Assembly (NCBI GenBank): GCA_021234535.1 | Contig: CM037842.1 | Coordinates: 10,684,396 to 10,748,395, forward strand | DNA length: 64,000 nucleotides | From: Stichopus chloronotus | Taxonomy: Eukaryota > Echinodermata > Holothuroidea > Aspidochirotida > Stichopodidae | Direction: 5' to 3' | Shown here: piece by piece, positions 38,101 through 47,450 of the stretch | Layout of the letters: every line of letters begins with the position of its first letter | Numbering within the stretch: position 1 is the stretch's first letter | Translations under genes and position numbers: made by a program | The notes under the pieces: generated by a model | Seen by the model: only the letters and a program-made list of their open reading frames with translations | What the model was told of the DNA's origin: nothing | The model's database searches: none

Positions 38101-41100
38101 GATAATGTTAGGCACTGTAGGCAAAGTGGTCTTTGCATAAGCACAGGAAGTGACAGCCGGGATATTTTCAAGTGTATTTATGGTGGAATAACACTGATTG
38201 GTTCTTTTTCTGTTAAAGTGTTTGGTTATCCAGTTGGTGTTACTCAACTTACTGTCGTTAGGTCCTGTAAGCTTTCTAGCTTACGTTTTTTTTTGTTTTT
38301 TTTTTGAGGATTCTGATTATTGTGGTTACAGTTGTATTAGGTAGAAAAGGTCTTAGGCTAAAATTCAAACAATATTGTGTGTGTAGAACCGTATCTAAGG
38401 CAATGCATTTTAACCCGTATTCGCATTAAATTAGTTTATCTATTACAAAAAGGCTAGTGCTGTTATAGACTAGTTTAGACGGATACATTTAGATATGATA
38501 AAACGGTTTGGATAACTTACAGTCACGGCAGTGTAAAGTGTTTTTCACCTAAGTATATTTTGAAGACTTTTTCATGTGAAATCATATTTAAGGTTCATCA
38601 ATTTAATGTCAAGCTCCCAGATTCCAAATGCTATTCTTTAAGATTTAAATTAAAATATCCTCAACTTTTTTTTAAAGATTGGTAACAATTTATCATTTCT
38701 TTTAGCCTTGAATGCATACTGCTATATCCCGGGGCTATCAAGCAGTTGTTAAAATTGTATTCCACTGATTTCACATCTGCTTTTAAAGTTAAAAGAGAAC
38801 GTTCCTTCATCGACAACTTTACTGGCATTCTTATGAACATACCAGTCCAAATCAGTCGTGAAAATTTCAAAAGCACTCAAAGTGCGTGTAACTTGTGCCG
38901 TTTTGGGGAGCATACAATTCACTCAAGCGAGGGTGTACACATGTTCGGTGTGTCTTGGTGACCATGGTAAACTCTTAATATGCACTACCTAAAATTTGCA
39001 TTTGTGAATATTCAAATGTACATAATAAAGCCCCCTCTTCCAAAGACTATTCGGGTGAATGGCAATCCGGCTTCAGACAGATCCGGGAATGATAGAATAG
39101 AAAACAGGTAAACCGTAAAGGGGATCTTCATGCAGGGAGCTGTTTGTCGGTTGGATGGATGATTAGAGAAATTATGAAGCATATAAGAGCTTGTTAGGCA
39201 AAGTAATTGCATGTAATGGGCTAAAATGGCAGAATACCCCTTGGCAAGGGCTAATGGGCTCCATGTAGATCAAATCCGTATGGATTCATATTTTACACCA
39301 AGATCAGTAAGAACCAACGCAGATAACCATGTGACCTATATCTGATAGGTACAGTGTTCATATGGGACAATTGCCCAGGTGGACTCCAGAACTACCATAT
39401 CGGTCATATGGGTTATCTGAGCTGACTCTGTACTGATCTTGGGTGCCGAGACTTATGAGATCCACATCTTCGTCTATCTGGCGCTCATAAGGAGCCCGTA
39501 TGTTATCTTGATAGTCGCCCATCAACGATTTTTTTTTTTTTTAAAGAAAAACGGTGTATCCACAGAGAAAACGTGTGAATATATAATGAAAAATGCTGAC
39601 AAATTTCTGCGCCGAAAAAATAAATTAGACTAGCTTACAGATTTGCCTCTTCCTACGCATCATGCAAAATGTAGGCTGCATACATAAGAACTGAGATGCC
39701 CTTTAATAATGGCTGCCAATAATTACTAGCTGACACTATGCCGCTGGACACACACGAAATCCTGGCGCTGATCCAGGGTTTTGAAAAAAATGGGGGAGCA
39801 CACACCGTCAGCCGAAGGGTGGTTGGATTTTAAATTCTAGATGAGATTTCCCAGCATTTGGGGAGGATATTTTTGATATCTATTTGGTAATGTTGCAGAG
39901 TATTTGAAAAAAAAAAATGATCCAAACATTATTGGTCACATAAAACAGGAGGCGTGTAGGAGGAGCGTGACTGACGTGGATCCGTACTGTCATCGGTTAG
40001 AAAATTTGTCATTTTTTCTACTGCATTTAACACATGAACTTCCTGATAGGCCTACACTTTTTAAGGCTCAGGTTTATTGTGTACAACTAGTATACTTTCT
40101 ATAGAGCGTATATACTGTTCTATAGAGATTAGTTCTTAAAGAAACTGTGGTGTAGAAAGTTGAAAATTCTATAGCAATCTAAAGTAACTATATATTTATG
40201 TAGAGGAAGTCTAGCATTTCTATAGAAAATCGTTGATTGTATAGAGTTCTATAGAGCTTTATAGACATTTTTATAGACGTCTATAGAAAACTTTTGTATG
40301 AGGAAACAACCCCCCCCCCCGAACCGAAAAAAGTATTCTCAGAGAGTTGACGCGTGCATCTTTCTTGGGCTCAAGGCTTAAGTGGGAATTTCGTCACTTA
40401 CATACTAGCTAGTAGTCCTATAATCATTAGAGGCAAAAGGTTTAGTTGACCTGACGGATGCCATGAAATGTGTTGGATAAAGATAACCCCTAGATAGCAG
40501 GAAGCAGTTTTTCCAGCCTCTGAAGACACTCATCAAAAACGTTGTTGGATTCGTGAATCCTCTCCAACACTCACTTTTCAACAGAGCCGTGTACAGGGAG
40601 AGCTTGGCCAACTCGAGTTTTTGACGAAGCAGCTGTTATTGACTGATACTCGGTCACGGGAGCTCTACCGGCCATGTTGCTACTCTAGATCTAGCTGAAC
40701 AAGCGCACCAACGTACAAAGACCTGCCTTCGAGTGAAAGATGTACTGTTAATTTGAAAACAGAGGAGTCTTGCTTTGTGGATTTGGGTTGTTCCAACCGT
40801 CCAGGCTGAATTTCCAAGAGAATTCTAGGGCGCGTAATTTTGGAAGACTAAAGTCACCAGGGCGCAAATTTTGGAAGAAAAAGTCATGGGCGTTAATCTG
40901 TCTGTGGAAGTTTATGTATAAAGGCAGGGAAGGGGAATAGGCGGGTAGTCAGAAATTTGTCACACAGTTCCTCAGTTCAGAATGACCCTTCATCGAGGGC
41001 AACATACCGAAGATCCCCAAGTGAGTTAAGCGATCACCAAAGAGACTCCCACCACTGCCCTTCATCAACACGAGCCCCACCACCGCGATAACAACCACCA

Positions 41101-44100
41101 TAGTAACTCTGGTAGGGGAGTTCCTAGGAACTCGTTGGAATAAACATTCCTGGTGGCTTCTCAAAGAATTTCCGGGTGGTGTGGCCCAGGAGACGCATTG
41201 GTTGCCAATGGGTCTAGGGTATCATCACAGGGGAGAAAAATGGGATGAAACTAGTAAACGGTCTGAAGTATTTTAAACATTATAAGCATAAGGATGAAGG
41301 GTTTGGTTATTTTCATTAGAAGTGATATTTTTTTTCCGTATAATCAACTACACACATATTTCTCAATCATATCTTTCCCCATATGGGGCATCTTGATATG
41401 TACGTATACATAGCCCACAATATGGAACCCAGATTATGCTTTTTTCTTACACTTTTATAACTCCAGCAATAACTCCACAATTTATGTCACAAAAAGTTAC
41501 AGCAATTGGACATGAATCAAAACAATCTGGTAATATTGTAAAGTCAGTACATATTTTTACTCATCAAATATTACGTATAAAAATAAACAAAATGTTGTTG
41601 TACACTTTATTTAATGTACTGTGCTTTCAACCATTTGCAGGGAATTTTCTTTTGGATCGTTAATAGCTATATTTAACAGCGTAGTGTTTCTTATACAACC
41701 CCTATTTTTCTTCTTTTTTAAGTTCGTTTAGTAGACAGCTAAGTTTTCACTGAAAAAAAGGTGTTGCGTGTTTACCTGGCTTGTCTTGATTACTTGACCG
41801 TCTGTAATGAAAAAAAAAAAAAAAACAGTACATGATGATCACCCAATTCACCTCACTTCTTGTGTCCTTCCTGCGATACTGCTTTTATAATGCCAATGGG
41901 CAAATGAAAAACACAAAATACTCACACTCCCATATCTGCGCTATTCAAACAGACATCTGTAACAAAATTTAAGAAATATGTATACATGTCATATTAGAAC
42001 ACGTTTGTTTTCTTTCTTATTGCATGTTACTAAAATGAAACAAGAATTTAAATGCCGCATTTTAATCTACCTGCTTCTTGTCGATTTCTCTTCTTCTTGA
42101 TCCCGCACAGAATCCCAAGCATAGCGGCAATCAAAGCAAGAATTCCGACCGCAACGACAACGTAAAACATATGTGTTTCTGATCAAAAGTTAAAAAGAAT
42201 GTATTTTGTGAAGCGTTACTTATTCACACACATAAGACAATAAATGTTTAGTAACAATAATCAGTCCCCCCCCCTCCCCAGAAAAAATGATGAGCAGTTG
42301 ACCAGTTTGTATATAAAACATGCGACATTTATGTAAGTTTAAACATTTTCTTGTTGGCCATGTAGGGTACAAGAAACGTTGTATAAGATACTAATCTTCA
42401 AAAGCAACCGTATAGCACATTCGTCTTAACCAATGGAACACAATAAAGTCAACTTCATCTTCATACAATTACTCCATTTACAAATTGACAGTTCCTTATT
42501 TGGTATAATGGGGAAATTAAAACAGGACGGTACAGTTTAGAAGGTCGTAATTTGTTAAACATTGTATTGATTTTCACTTCATTTATTTCAAATTATATAG
42601 AAATTGAAATGTCTGTGTATTTTGCCAATATCATGTTGATTTATATACGTATAAGAACAATACTACTTAGTTTAAGGAAGTTGTTTGAAAATCGAAAATA
42701 GATGTCGTTATTACATGTACAGGACTGAAGACAAATATCTGGTATTAGTAATTTTCTCCTTTCTACTGAAACAATCTGGTGATGCTCCGAGACCATTCAT
42801 TATGCAGTTTGATAAGTTAGTGATCAATATGAGATGATATAGATATTTATTGTTTACTTCATTAGAATAAATTCCTAGGGAGAGAACAATATAAGTGATG
42901 GACTAAACATGACGTAGTTGTTACTAGAAAGATGCAGACTATTAAAAAAGGGAAACATATAAGACGACTTTCTAAGAATTCAGCAATGGTTCAATTGTTA
43001 TTATTACCTTTCTCAATGGTAAAACTGCTTGACCTCCCTCCTCCAATTGCGTTGTCCCCAACGCATGTAATGCTTTTAGAAAGGAGTTCATCAGTTTTAT
43101 CCATATTACCTCCTTCATGCATATCCCCATCAACATTAAAGTGATATCTTATCACTGGAGGGTTAGCTTTACATTGGCATTTGAGTTGATCGTCATATTC
43201 TGTGATATTGCATTGTGGCTTAGCTGGAACAGAAAACAGTGGTGAATTTAGTGTAATATTCAACCACTCGCAAAGTTGAAGGTACTTATGGTGTGTAAGT
43301 TCGTTGATCGTTTCTTTGGTTGCTGTTGTAATCCTCATAGTACTACGTTAAAAGTAATATAATACGTCGATAGTCACCATTTTCAATGTGAGTGTTACTG
43401 TCATTCATAAGATCATTAATATTTGTTCTAATAAGCAAATGTTTTCTTTCAGCTTCATTTTTTTTGCACAGGCAAGCACAAATTTGTTAGAACTGTGGAA
43501 ACTGGCAAGTTTTAATATTCTTAAGGTAAGAAAATTTGTACAGCGCTTCACAATCCAGTACCAATTAGCCTACGTCGTGGGATACTCACCAAAACTTTCT
43601 GAGTAGGTTTGAGGTGTGCCTACGGTGTGCGCCCAACAAGTGACAGAAATGCTTTCAGTGATCAGTGTGTATAATACCGTGGCGGAGGAATTGTATTTTG
43701 TTTCAGAGGGATCAGGCTCCACACTAATTGTCGATGTGACTACCATCGGAGGTTCGTTGTTTACAGCAATTTCGAACCAAGAAACAGCAGGTTTACCATC
43801 ATATGCGTAACATGTGATGTTTACTCTCTGAAGGTCTGTAACTGGATCCGCAGGACTTATAAATAAGGTGACCTTTGGTTGAACTGAAAAATGGGAAGAT
43901 TTTATTTTTTTAATGAAGTTTTATATTATGGACTGTAAGTCGATATGCTTATACAAAAAGGAAACTAATGTAACATTTTTGGGGTAACATTTGGAAGTTT
44001 AACAAAAGATAATACCATTCTTGTGTCCCACATATTACTAAAACTTAGCTTTTGGTCACACTTCCCACGTATAACTTGTAAAGTATAACTTTTAGAGTAT

Positions 44101-45055
44101 AATTTCATTTTCACTACGCATACTAGTATTTTTACTATAGGCCTACTGTGAAATACGGCTATATACCTGCAACTGTCACGGTAGCATTCACATGTTGGTC
44201 CCCATCTTTACAAATGTAGACGCCGTCGTCTGAAGTTTCCGCCGATTGTATTGTTATTGAGAAATCGTCCTCATCATCACTAATTTTGAAATTGTCAAAT
44301 TTTTCTTTACTTGTATTCTTTTTCTTCCCAATGAATATAGGTGTATCGTCCGTGAGCTCCTCCCATAAAACAAATGTTGTGAAGTTTGGGGCAATGCATG
44401 TTAATTTAATATCATTTCCTTTCAGGAAAATGCCCCCAGACGGTCCTTGAATAATTTCCCCAGTCACTGAAATGAAGAAAAAATCTTTATAAGTCTGTTA
44501 TATTTGTATCAGATGTGTGTATTTGATAAATGGAAGGAATGGAAGGAGATGGCCTTCTTGTTATAAGAAATTACAGCATTACACACAAATTACACACAAC
44601 ATTAAATTAATGACTTACCATTACTCAGAAGCAGCCTCAGTAGTATCAACGGCAATTTCCACATATGCCTAAAATATGTCCATTTAAGAAAACATTGAAA
44701 TAAAAATGTATGGGAATACCTTCTCATCTTGTTATTTCTTTTATAGTTGCTACGAACATGGCTTCTTAGGAATGAAGAACAGGTTCCCTATAACATTGCT
44801 ATATGAGAACAACTGCAGTACAAAATACAGTATTTAATTTAACAATAGTCTAATAAGTAATGTCAATAAAATCTAAGATCCTTAAAATTGTTCTTCATTT
44901 TTCTTTTCAAAGGAGTATATTTCTAAGTTTTATATATATTCCCCATACAGTATCAAATATGTTGACATATGGTAGCCAACTTACATGATGAAAACTGTTG
45001 TGTTTCCCACTTGATATTGTAATTTACGTTCAAAGGAGTGAAAGTAAAGCTTCAT
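22984..45055 (-). CDS. Ig-TM-Death-domain receptor B (16-exon model)
   Basis: Predicted surface receptor. Exons (minus): 45055-44985, 44668-44619, 44466-44167, 43883-43590, 43223-43008, 42178-42071, 41956-41926, 41801-41776, 35962-35923, 35648-35608, 35069-34938, 34316-34167, 31079-31022, 30916-30657, 30561-30433, 23132-22984. Every junction is GT-AG, phases agree throughout, and the total is 2,055 nt (684 aa + TAA). Approximate layout: signal peptide ~24-40 (core WKLPLILLRLLLSN), Ig1 41-140, Ig2 141-238, Ig3 239-310, TM 311-346, tail 347-392, Death domain 1 393-486, unrecognised segment 487-592, Death domain 2 593-684. The start could instead be the ATG split by intron 1, giving MHMWKLPLI. 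Ig plus TM implies ligand binding; Death domains recruit Death-domain adaptors. Exons 7, 8, 10 and 13 are the least certain; the Ig, TM and Death-domain exons are strong. Confidence 0.75.
24645..25012. repeat. Direct copy of the fold-back segment
   Basis: Nearly identical to 25,850-26,160 (for example AACCTGATGAGATTTTTAAG, GGTATACATGTCTTATTGC, GGAGCGTCATCAGTAGTATG). It differs at its end: the segment 24,962-25,005 between CTTTAAT and ATTAAAG is in the opposite orientation to the matching part of the other copy. Confidence 0.8.
25850..26259. repeat. Fold-back unit with 44-bp inverted termini
   Basis: Begins GTGAAGGTGGGGGTGGGCGC (25,850) and ends with its reverse complement (to 26,259). The arms extend about 44 bp through CTATCTAACGCAACGATA. 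The same arm occurs a third time at 24,645, heading a near-identical copy that has no opposite arm. The unit ends 27 bp before the right terminus of the TTAA element. Confidence 0.8.
28194..29785. repeat. Tandem array, ~0.66-0.73-kb unit, 2.3 copies
   Basis: Units start at GCAGACA(T/C)GA near 28,194, 28,853 and 29,579 (last copy partial). Shared landmarks: GAGATAGTCCT, GATATCGATGACGTATAAGC (28,391 and 29,073), TTTTGAACCACTCT, and AGGATGCGTAATTCATTATG (28,747 and 29,474). Divergence is substantial. The open frames at 28,705-29,094 and 29,487-29,837 (minus) arise from the repeat and share CDRTISAERRHWLAQS-like readings; coding function is unlikely. Confidence 0.8.
30326..30366 (-). other. Possible alternative terminal exon of receptor B
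   Basis: After exon 15 the minus strand shows an acceptor (TTTTCTTACATAG) 66 bases downstream. It continues in phase 1 as VRIREMRPSELSF and then stops. The unspliced reading stays open to the same stop. Either use would end the protein after the first half of Death domain 2. Confidence 0.3.
30433..30561 (-). other. Exon 15: first half of Death domain 2
   Basis: 129 nt, acceptor CCACACAG, donor GTACCG, phase 1 to phase 1. It reads ELQHIFTEVSENRASDWDKF then VQYGLTLNEEEIKQL. It aligns with exon 11 (DLEWEIFAVEILDISKEKV) around the conserved W and 'GL..EEEI' helix start. The donor after the first G is weaker than the others but keeps the phase. Confidence 0.65.
30657..30916 (-). other. Exon 14: unrecognised cytoplasmic segment
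   Basis: 260-nt exon with a strong acceptor (TTTTTTTTCAG) and donor GTGAAT, phase 2 to phase 1. It encodes 86 residues (QDFLLVLSNCAKFIGDIGSN … LLRAKEEVIKYVEK) between the two Death domains. The frame is clearly protein-like, mixed alpha/beta in appearance. I do not recognise the family. Confidence 0.6.
31022..31079 (-). other. Exon 13: short linker exon (inferred)
   Basis: 58 nt after a long pyrimidine tract and CACCAG, donor GTAAAC. It is the only segment I found that converts phase 1 (end of exon 12) to phase 2 (start of exon 14); it reads AMGIQMLSTMTGANVENTY. Support is mainly the phase logic. Confidence 0.45.
31080..34166. other. Intron of receptor B, no exon recognised
   Basis: AT-rich intron. 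A plus-strand open frame at 32,370-32,672 ends with a protein-like stretch (TEVPVNGLRCDEAETKVFMV) but has no splice context or recognised family. Several A/T homopolymers are present. Confidence 0.35.
34167..35069 (-). other. Death domain 1 (exons 11-12)
   Basis: Exon 11 (35,069-34,938) reads DMGKYCNTLCEELDLEWEIF then AVEILDISKEKVMKII. Exon 12 (34,316-34,167) reads EAIKRVFDMWKAGYGEDQEV then SKDILQKVINEKHALFNEI. Together they make ~90 residues with the Death-domain pattern: the helix 1-2 'L…L..eW..fA', an 'I' helix, the central Trp in 'fdmW', and a final amphipathic helix. Both exons have strong splice sites (GTAAGT, GTAAGG) and phase 1 boundaries. Confidence 0.75.
36000..39244. other. Intron of receptor B, no exon recognised
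   Basis: Intronic DNA without supported exons. Around 37,260-37,460 are repeated TGACCT/TGACAT words (AAATGACATTTGACC, CAAATGACCTTAAGTGACG) like the AGGTCA-rich stretch near 9.8 kb. Open frames at 37,438-37,692 and 38,746-38,961 (plus) resemble nothing I know. Confidence 0.35.
39245..39500. repeat. Palindromic (fold-back) repeat
   Basis: Imperfect inverted halves. CACCAAGATCAGTA … AGATAACC (39,297-39,330) pairs with GGTTATCT … GTACTGATCTTGGGTG (39,411-39,443). Outer parts GGGCTCC (39,249) and GGAGCCC (39,492) pair too. It is probably a small non-autonomous DNA element. Confidence 0.55.
40098..40290. repeat. Cluster of CTATAGA words
   Basis: About ten (T)CTATAG/TATAGA words in ~190 bp, including palindromic TCTATAGA copies. 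The spacing is irregular, so this is not a simple tandem repeat. It lies in the intron between exons 8 and 9 of receptor B. Confidence 0.6.
40575..40675 (-). other. Possible first coding exon of a nested gene
   Basis: ATG in a good context (CAACATGG), 33 open codons beginning MAGRAPVTEYQSITAASSKT, and then a consensus donor AAAAGTGAGTG. Local base composition is more GC-rich than the surrounding intron. No downstream exon was identified and the protein is not recognised. It lies in the intron between exons 8 and 9 of receptor B, on the same strand. Confidence 0.25.
42071..42178 (-). other. Transmembrane exon of receptor B
   Basis: 108-nt exon, acceptor TTTTGATCAG, donor GTAGAT, phase 1 on both sides. 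It encodes ETHMFYVVVAVGILALIAAM then LGILCGIKKKRNRQEA: a hydrophobic helix of about 23 residues followed by the basic KKKR stop-transfer signal. Confidence 0.85.
43008..44466 (-). other. Ig1-Ig3 exons of receptor B
   Basis: Three phase-1 Ig exons. Ig1 (44,466-44,167): IKLTCIAPN … FVLWEE … SDDGVYICKDG, a V-like fold with the canonical Cys pair and Asp-Gly-Val-Tyr-x-Cys motif. Ig2 (43,883-43,590): VNITCYAYDGKPAVSWFE … ISVTCWAHT. Ig3 (43,223-43,008): LKCQCKANPPVIRYHF … ITCVGDNAIGG. Sequons NFT, NTS, NAT, NIT and NSS are present. Each exon matches its receptor A partner (297/294/228 nt in A; 300/294/216 nt in B). Confidence 0.85.
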
Positions 45056-46415
45056 AGTAATGTAAGAATTTCATTAAGTGGGCAGACAAGCTGGTTCAGG
45101 TAGGTGGAAATATTCCAAAACATATGAACAAACCAAACAGTTGTAGATCTCATCCCTCGTTGTCCTCTTTTGATTTTAGTTTTCGTATTTCAAGTTGGGA
45201 ATCAGCAAATATTTTGTTTATGGAACGATGTCTCCAGAGAAAACTCAAAGTATACTTTGTCATATAATCAACACAACACCATGTTCAGACGCGACTATAT
45301 ATTTGTTAATACACTGGCTGTTTAGCTTTATTGTATTTTTTAATTCACCAAAGTTTCGTAATACGGCTCAACTGATGTGTCTACCAGTCCTATAAAGTGC
45401 GAAGAAAGAGTAAGATTTTCTTATATTCTCCATATGACTGGCAAATTATGTGAATTAACTCGAATAGTCCCTCCCTGTAACATACGAGGAAATAAACAAT
45501 GCCAATTATTATCACAACAATATATCAATGCAAATTCAATACAATAAACTACAAGACTTAGTACACATGAGTGTTCCTTTCTTTGTAAATAGCTCGATAT
45601 TTCATTTTAAGCTGAATATAGCACGCCAAACATACATTGTTGATGACAAGAATATGGCAAGGCACTGCGCAACAAAACAAAACCACATGCGAACCGAAAA
45701 CAACGACAAACCGAAAGTCCTGGAATGAGTTTATATTTTGTAGAAGAATTCCGAACATATCATCATATAGGCATATTACAAATAAGTGCATGCTTTTCTC
45801 ACCTATCATTAGACGCCATTTTCCCTTTGACACAGCCACAAAGGAACACATGTAGCAGTGTACAGTTGACAATTGTCAGCATTAGGCTTATACCTGACGC
45901 TCAAAATACGGAGTTCAAAGTCCGGCTAATTGGGTACTATTCAATGATTCACTGCATAAGCGTAAATAATGATCATAACGGATGTGCATACCAACGGTGG
46001 GTATTGCTTGCGGTTTTGATCTAATATCTGCCAAATCCAGAACATGTATGACGTACAAGGCAATACAATTCAATCCCATTAAACCTAGTATTTGACTTAA
46101 CGATTTCTAATAAAATGTCAGCATAACAGAAACGGTGAAAGAAGCTACGATAATCCTGTACAAACATTAAGGGGTAATATCTCTGCTGTAGGAAAAACAA
46201 ATATATGTTCTTTTTGTGAAACAAATATTGTTTTCTTTTGAAAATAAACAATCTTTGTGATTATTTGTGTGCTCGATTGCCCGGACTTTCGAAGCGTTGT
46301 CACTGGGAGGCCATTATAGACGGAAGGATTTATGGATTGAAGACAGCGTGAAATACTGTAACTTGCCTTAAAACAATGTTTTTCCTGAAAACCAGATACA
46401 CCACGATGCTCTTGG
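45056..46415. other. 5' flank of receptor B, no gene recognised
   Basis: AT-rich sequence upstream of receptor B. Several overlapping short open frames occur on both strands (45.5-46.4 kb) without recognised domains. The receptor B promoter should lie here, but no defined element was seen. Confidence 0.35.
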
Positions 46416-47204
46416 TAGTCAGACAGCATAGCGACATATTTTCATCAGATGCGGACACGCCGGACAAAAGCGCCAAAATTGGCATGTGACATCCTTGGAG
46501 CACTACTATTCAAAATGGAAGTGTTACCAAAATTTTGTGGAACATCTATGGTCAATAGAGGGCGTTTTTCAAAATGCCCGACATTTACCCCAGTATGTGT
46601 GTTTTTACGAACGAAAATAGCTCAGAATACTGACAAGGCACATCTTGGATCCAACATGCATGCCACAATCATCAGCATTAATCTGAGGGAGGGGGATGTT
46701 TGGGTCTGGGTAATGTACATGGTGGCAGGAAGGTCCCCAGGGCTAGGGAGGGTAAGAGAGGGTCGGAAGGATAACAAACCTGTCCATACTTCCCTTTTAC
46801 ATTAAGGGTGACTATATTCACTTCATTAAAAATAAAAGATGAAGTATAGCATCTTAAATTACCAGACTGTTTCCTCCTGCCAAGAAGATGACTTTTAAAG
46901 GCAATGTTTTAGATGCTATAGCGCCCTCTATTTATATTACTTTGACCAAATCATATGGCATCATCACATTTTACATGAAAGTTACTTCATTTAAGGCAAG
47001 CACAAGAAAATTCACCTAGATTCTGGAGAAGAGCATCTGATTCACCACACGAGTAAGGTAATTTTGTTTTTTGTATTATGCTAAGCCTAAAGTTTAAGTG
47101 ATTGTTCCAATGTTACCAATAAAGATGATCTCCTTTGGATCAGTAAACCTAGCCTAACACTAACCTAACACTAGTCCAACACTAGCCTAGCATTAGCCTA
47201 GTCT

Positions 47205-47450
47205 TTGCCTAGCCATGTTCCTCAGAAATCGCAAACCAGGAAGCACAAAATAAAGAGAAAATGTGGTTGGAACATGGTCAATGTTTACTTGGGAAAGTCA
47301 AAATTGGACAAAGGGGACGTTGCGGCATGGGCAGCATTTCATGCGTCTCTGCAAGAAAACTCTCCTAATGAGAAGAAGGCGCTTACCCAGTTTCTACCTC
47401 TTTTCTACGAGAAGGCAGCTACAGCCACCATGATCACGGAATGGATGTGA
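47205..47450 (+). CDS. N-terminal part of element-encoded protein (frameshifted)
   Basis: 81-codon frame starting MPSHVPQKSQTRKHKIKRKC, with a basic N terminus, then ending LPLFYEKAATATMITEWM. It runs into the 861-codon frame at 47,441 in a different register (10-base overlap). The sense of the text continues across the shift, so the two frames are read here as one protein broken by a small indel around 47,436-47,441. An exon border or programmed shift is less likely. Confidence 0.65.
   Translation: MPSHVPQKSQTRKHKIKRKCGWNMVNVYLGKSKLDKGDVAAWAAFHASLQENSPNEKKALTQFLPLFYEKAATATMITEWM

Noticed and set aside
43616..43810. Plus-strand frame in the receptor B region
   Set aside because: It is antisense to the Ig2 exon (43,883-43,590), which has Ig motifs and splice sites on the minus strand.
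46449..46805. 118-codon plus-strand frame at the left end of the TIR transposon
   Set aside because: It covers the terminal inverted repeat and has no family features. The element protein starts near 47,205.
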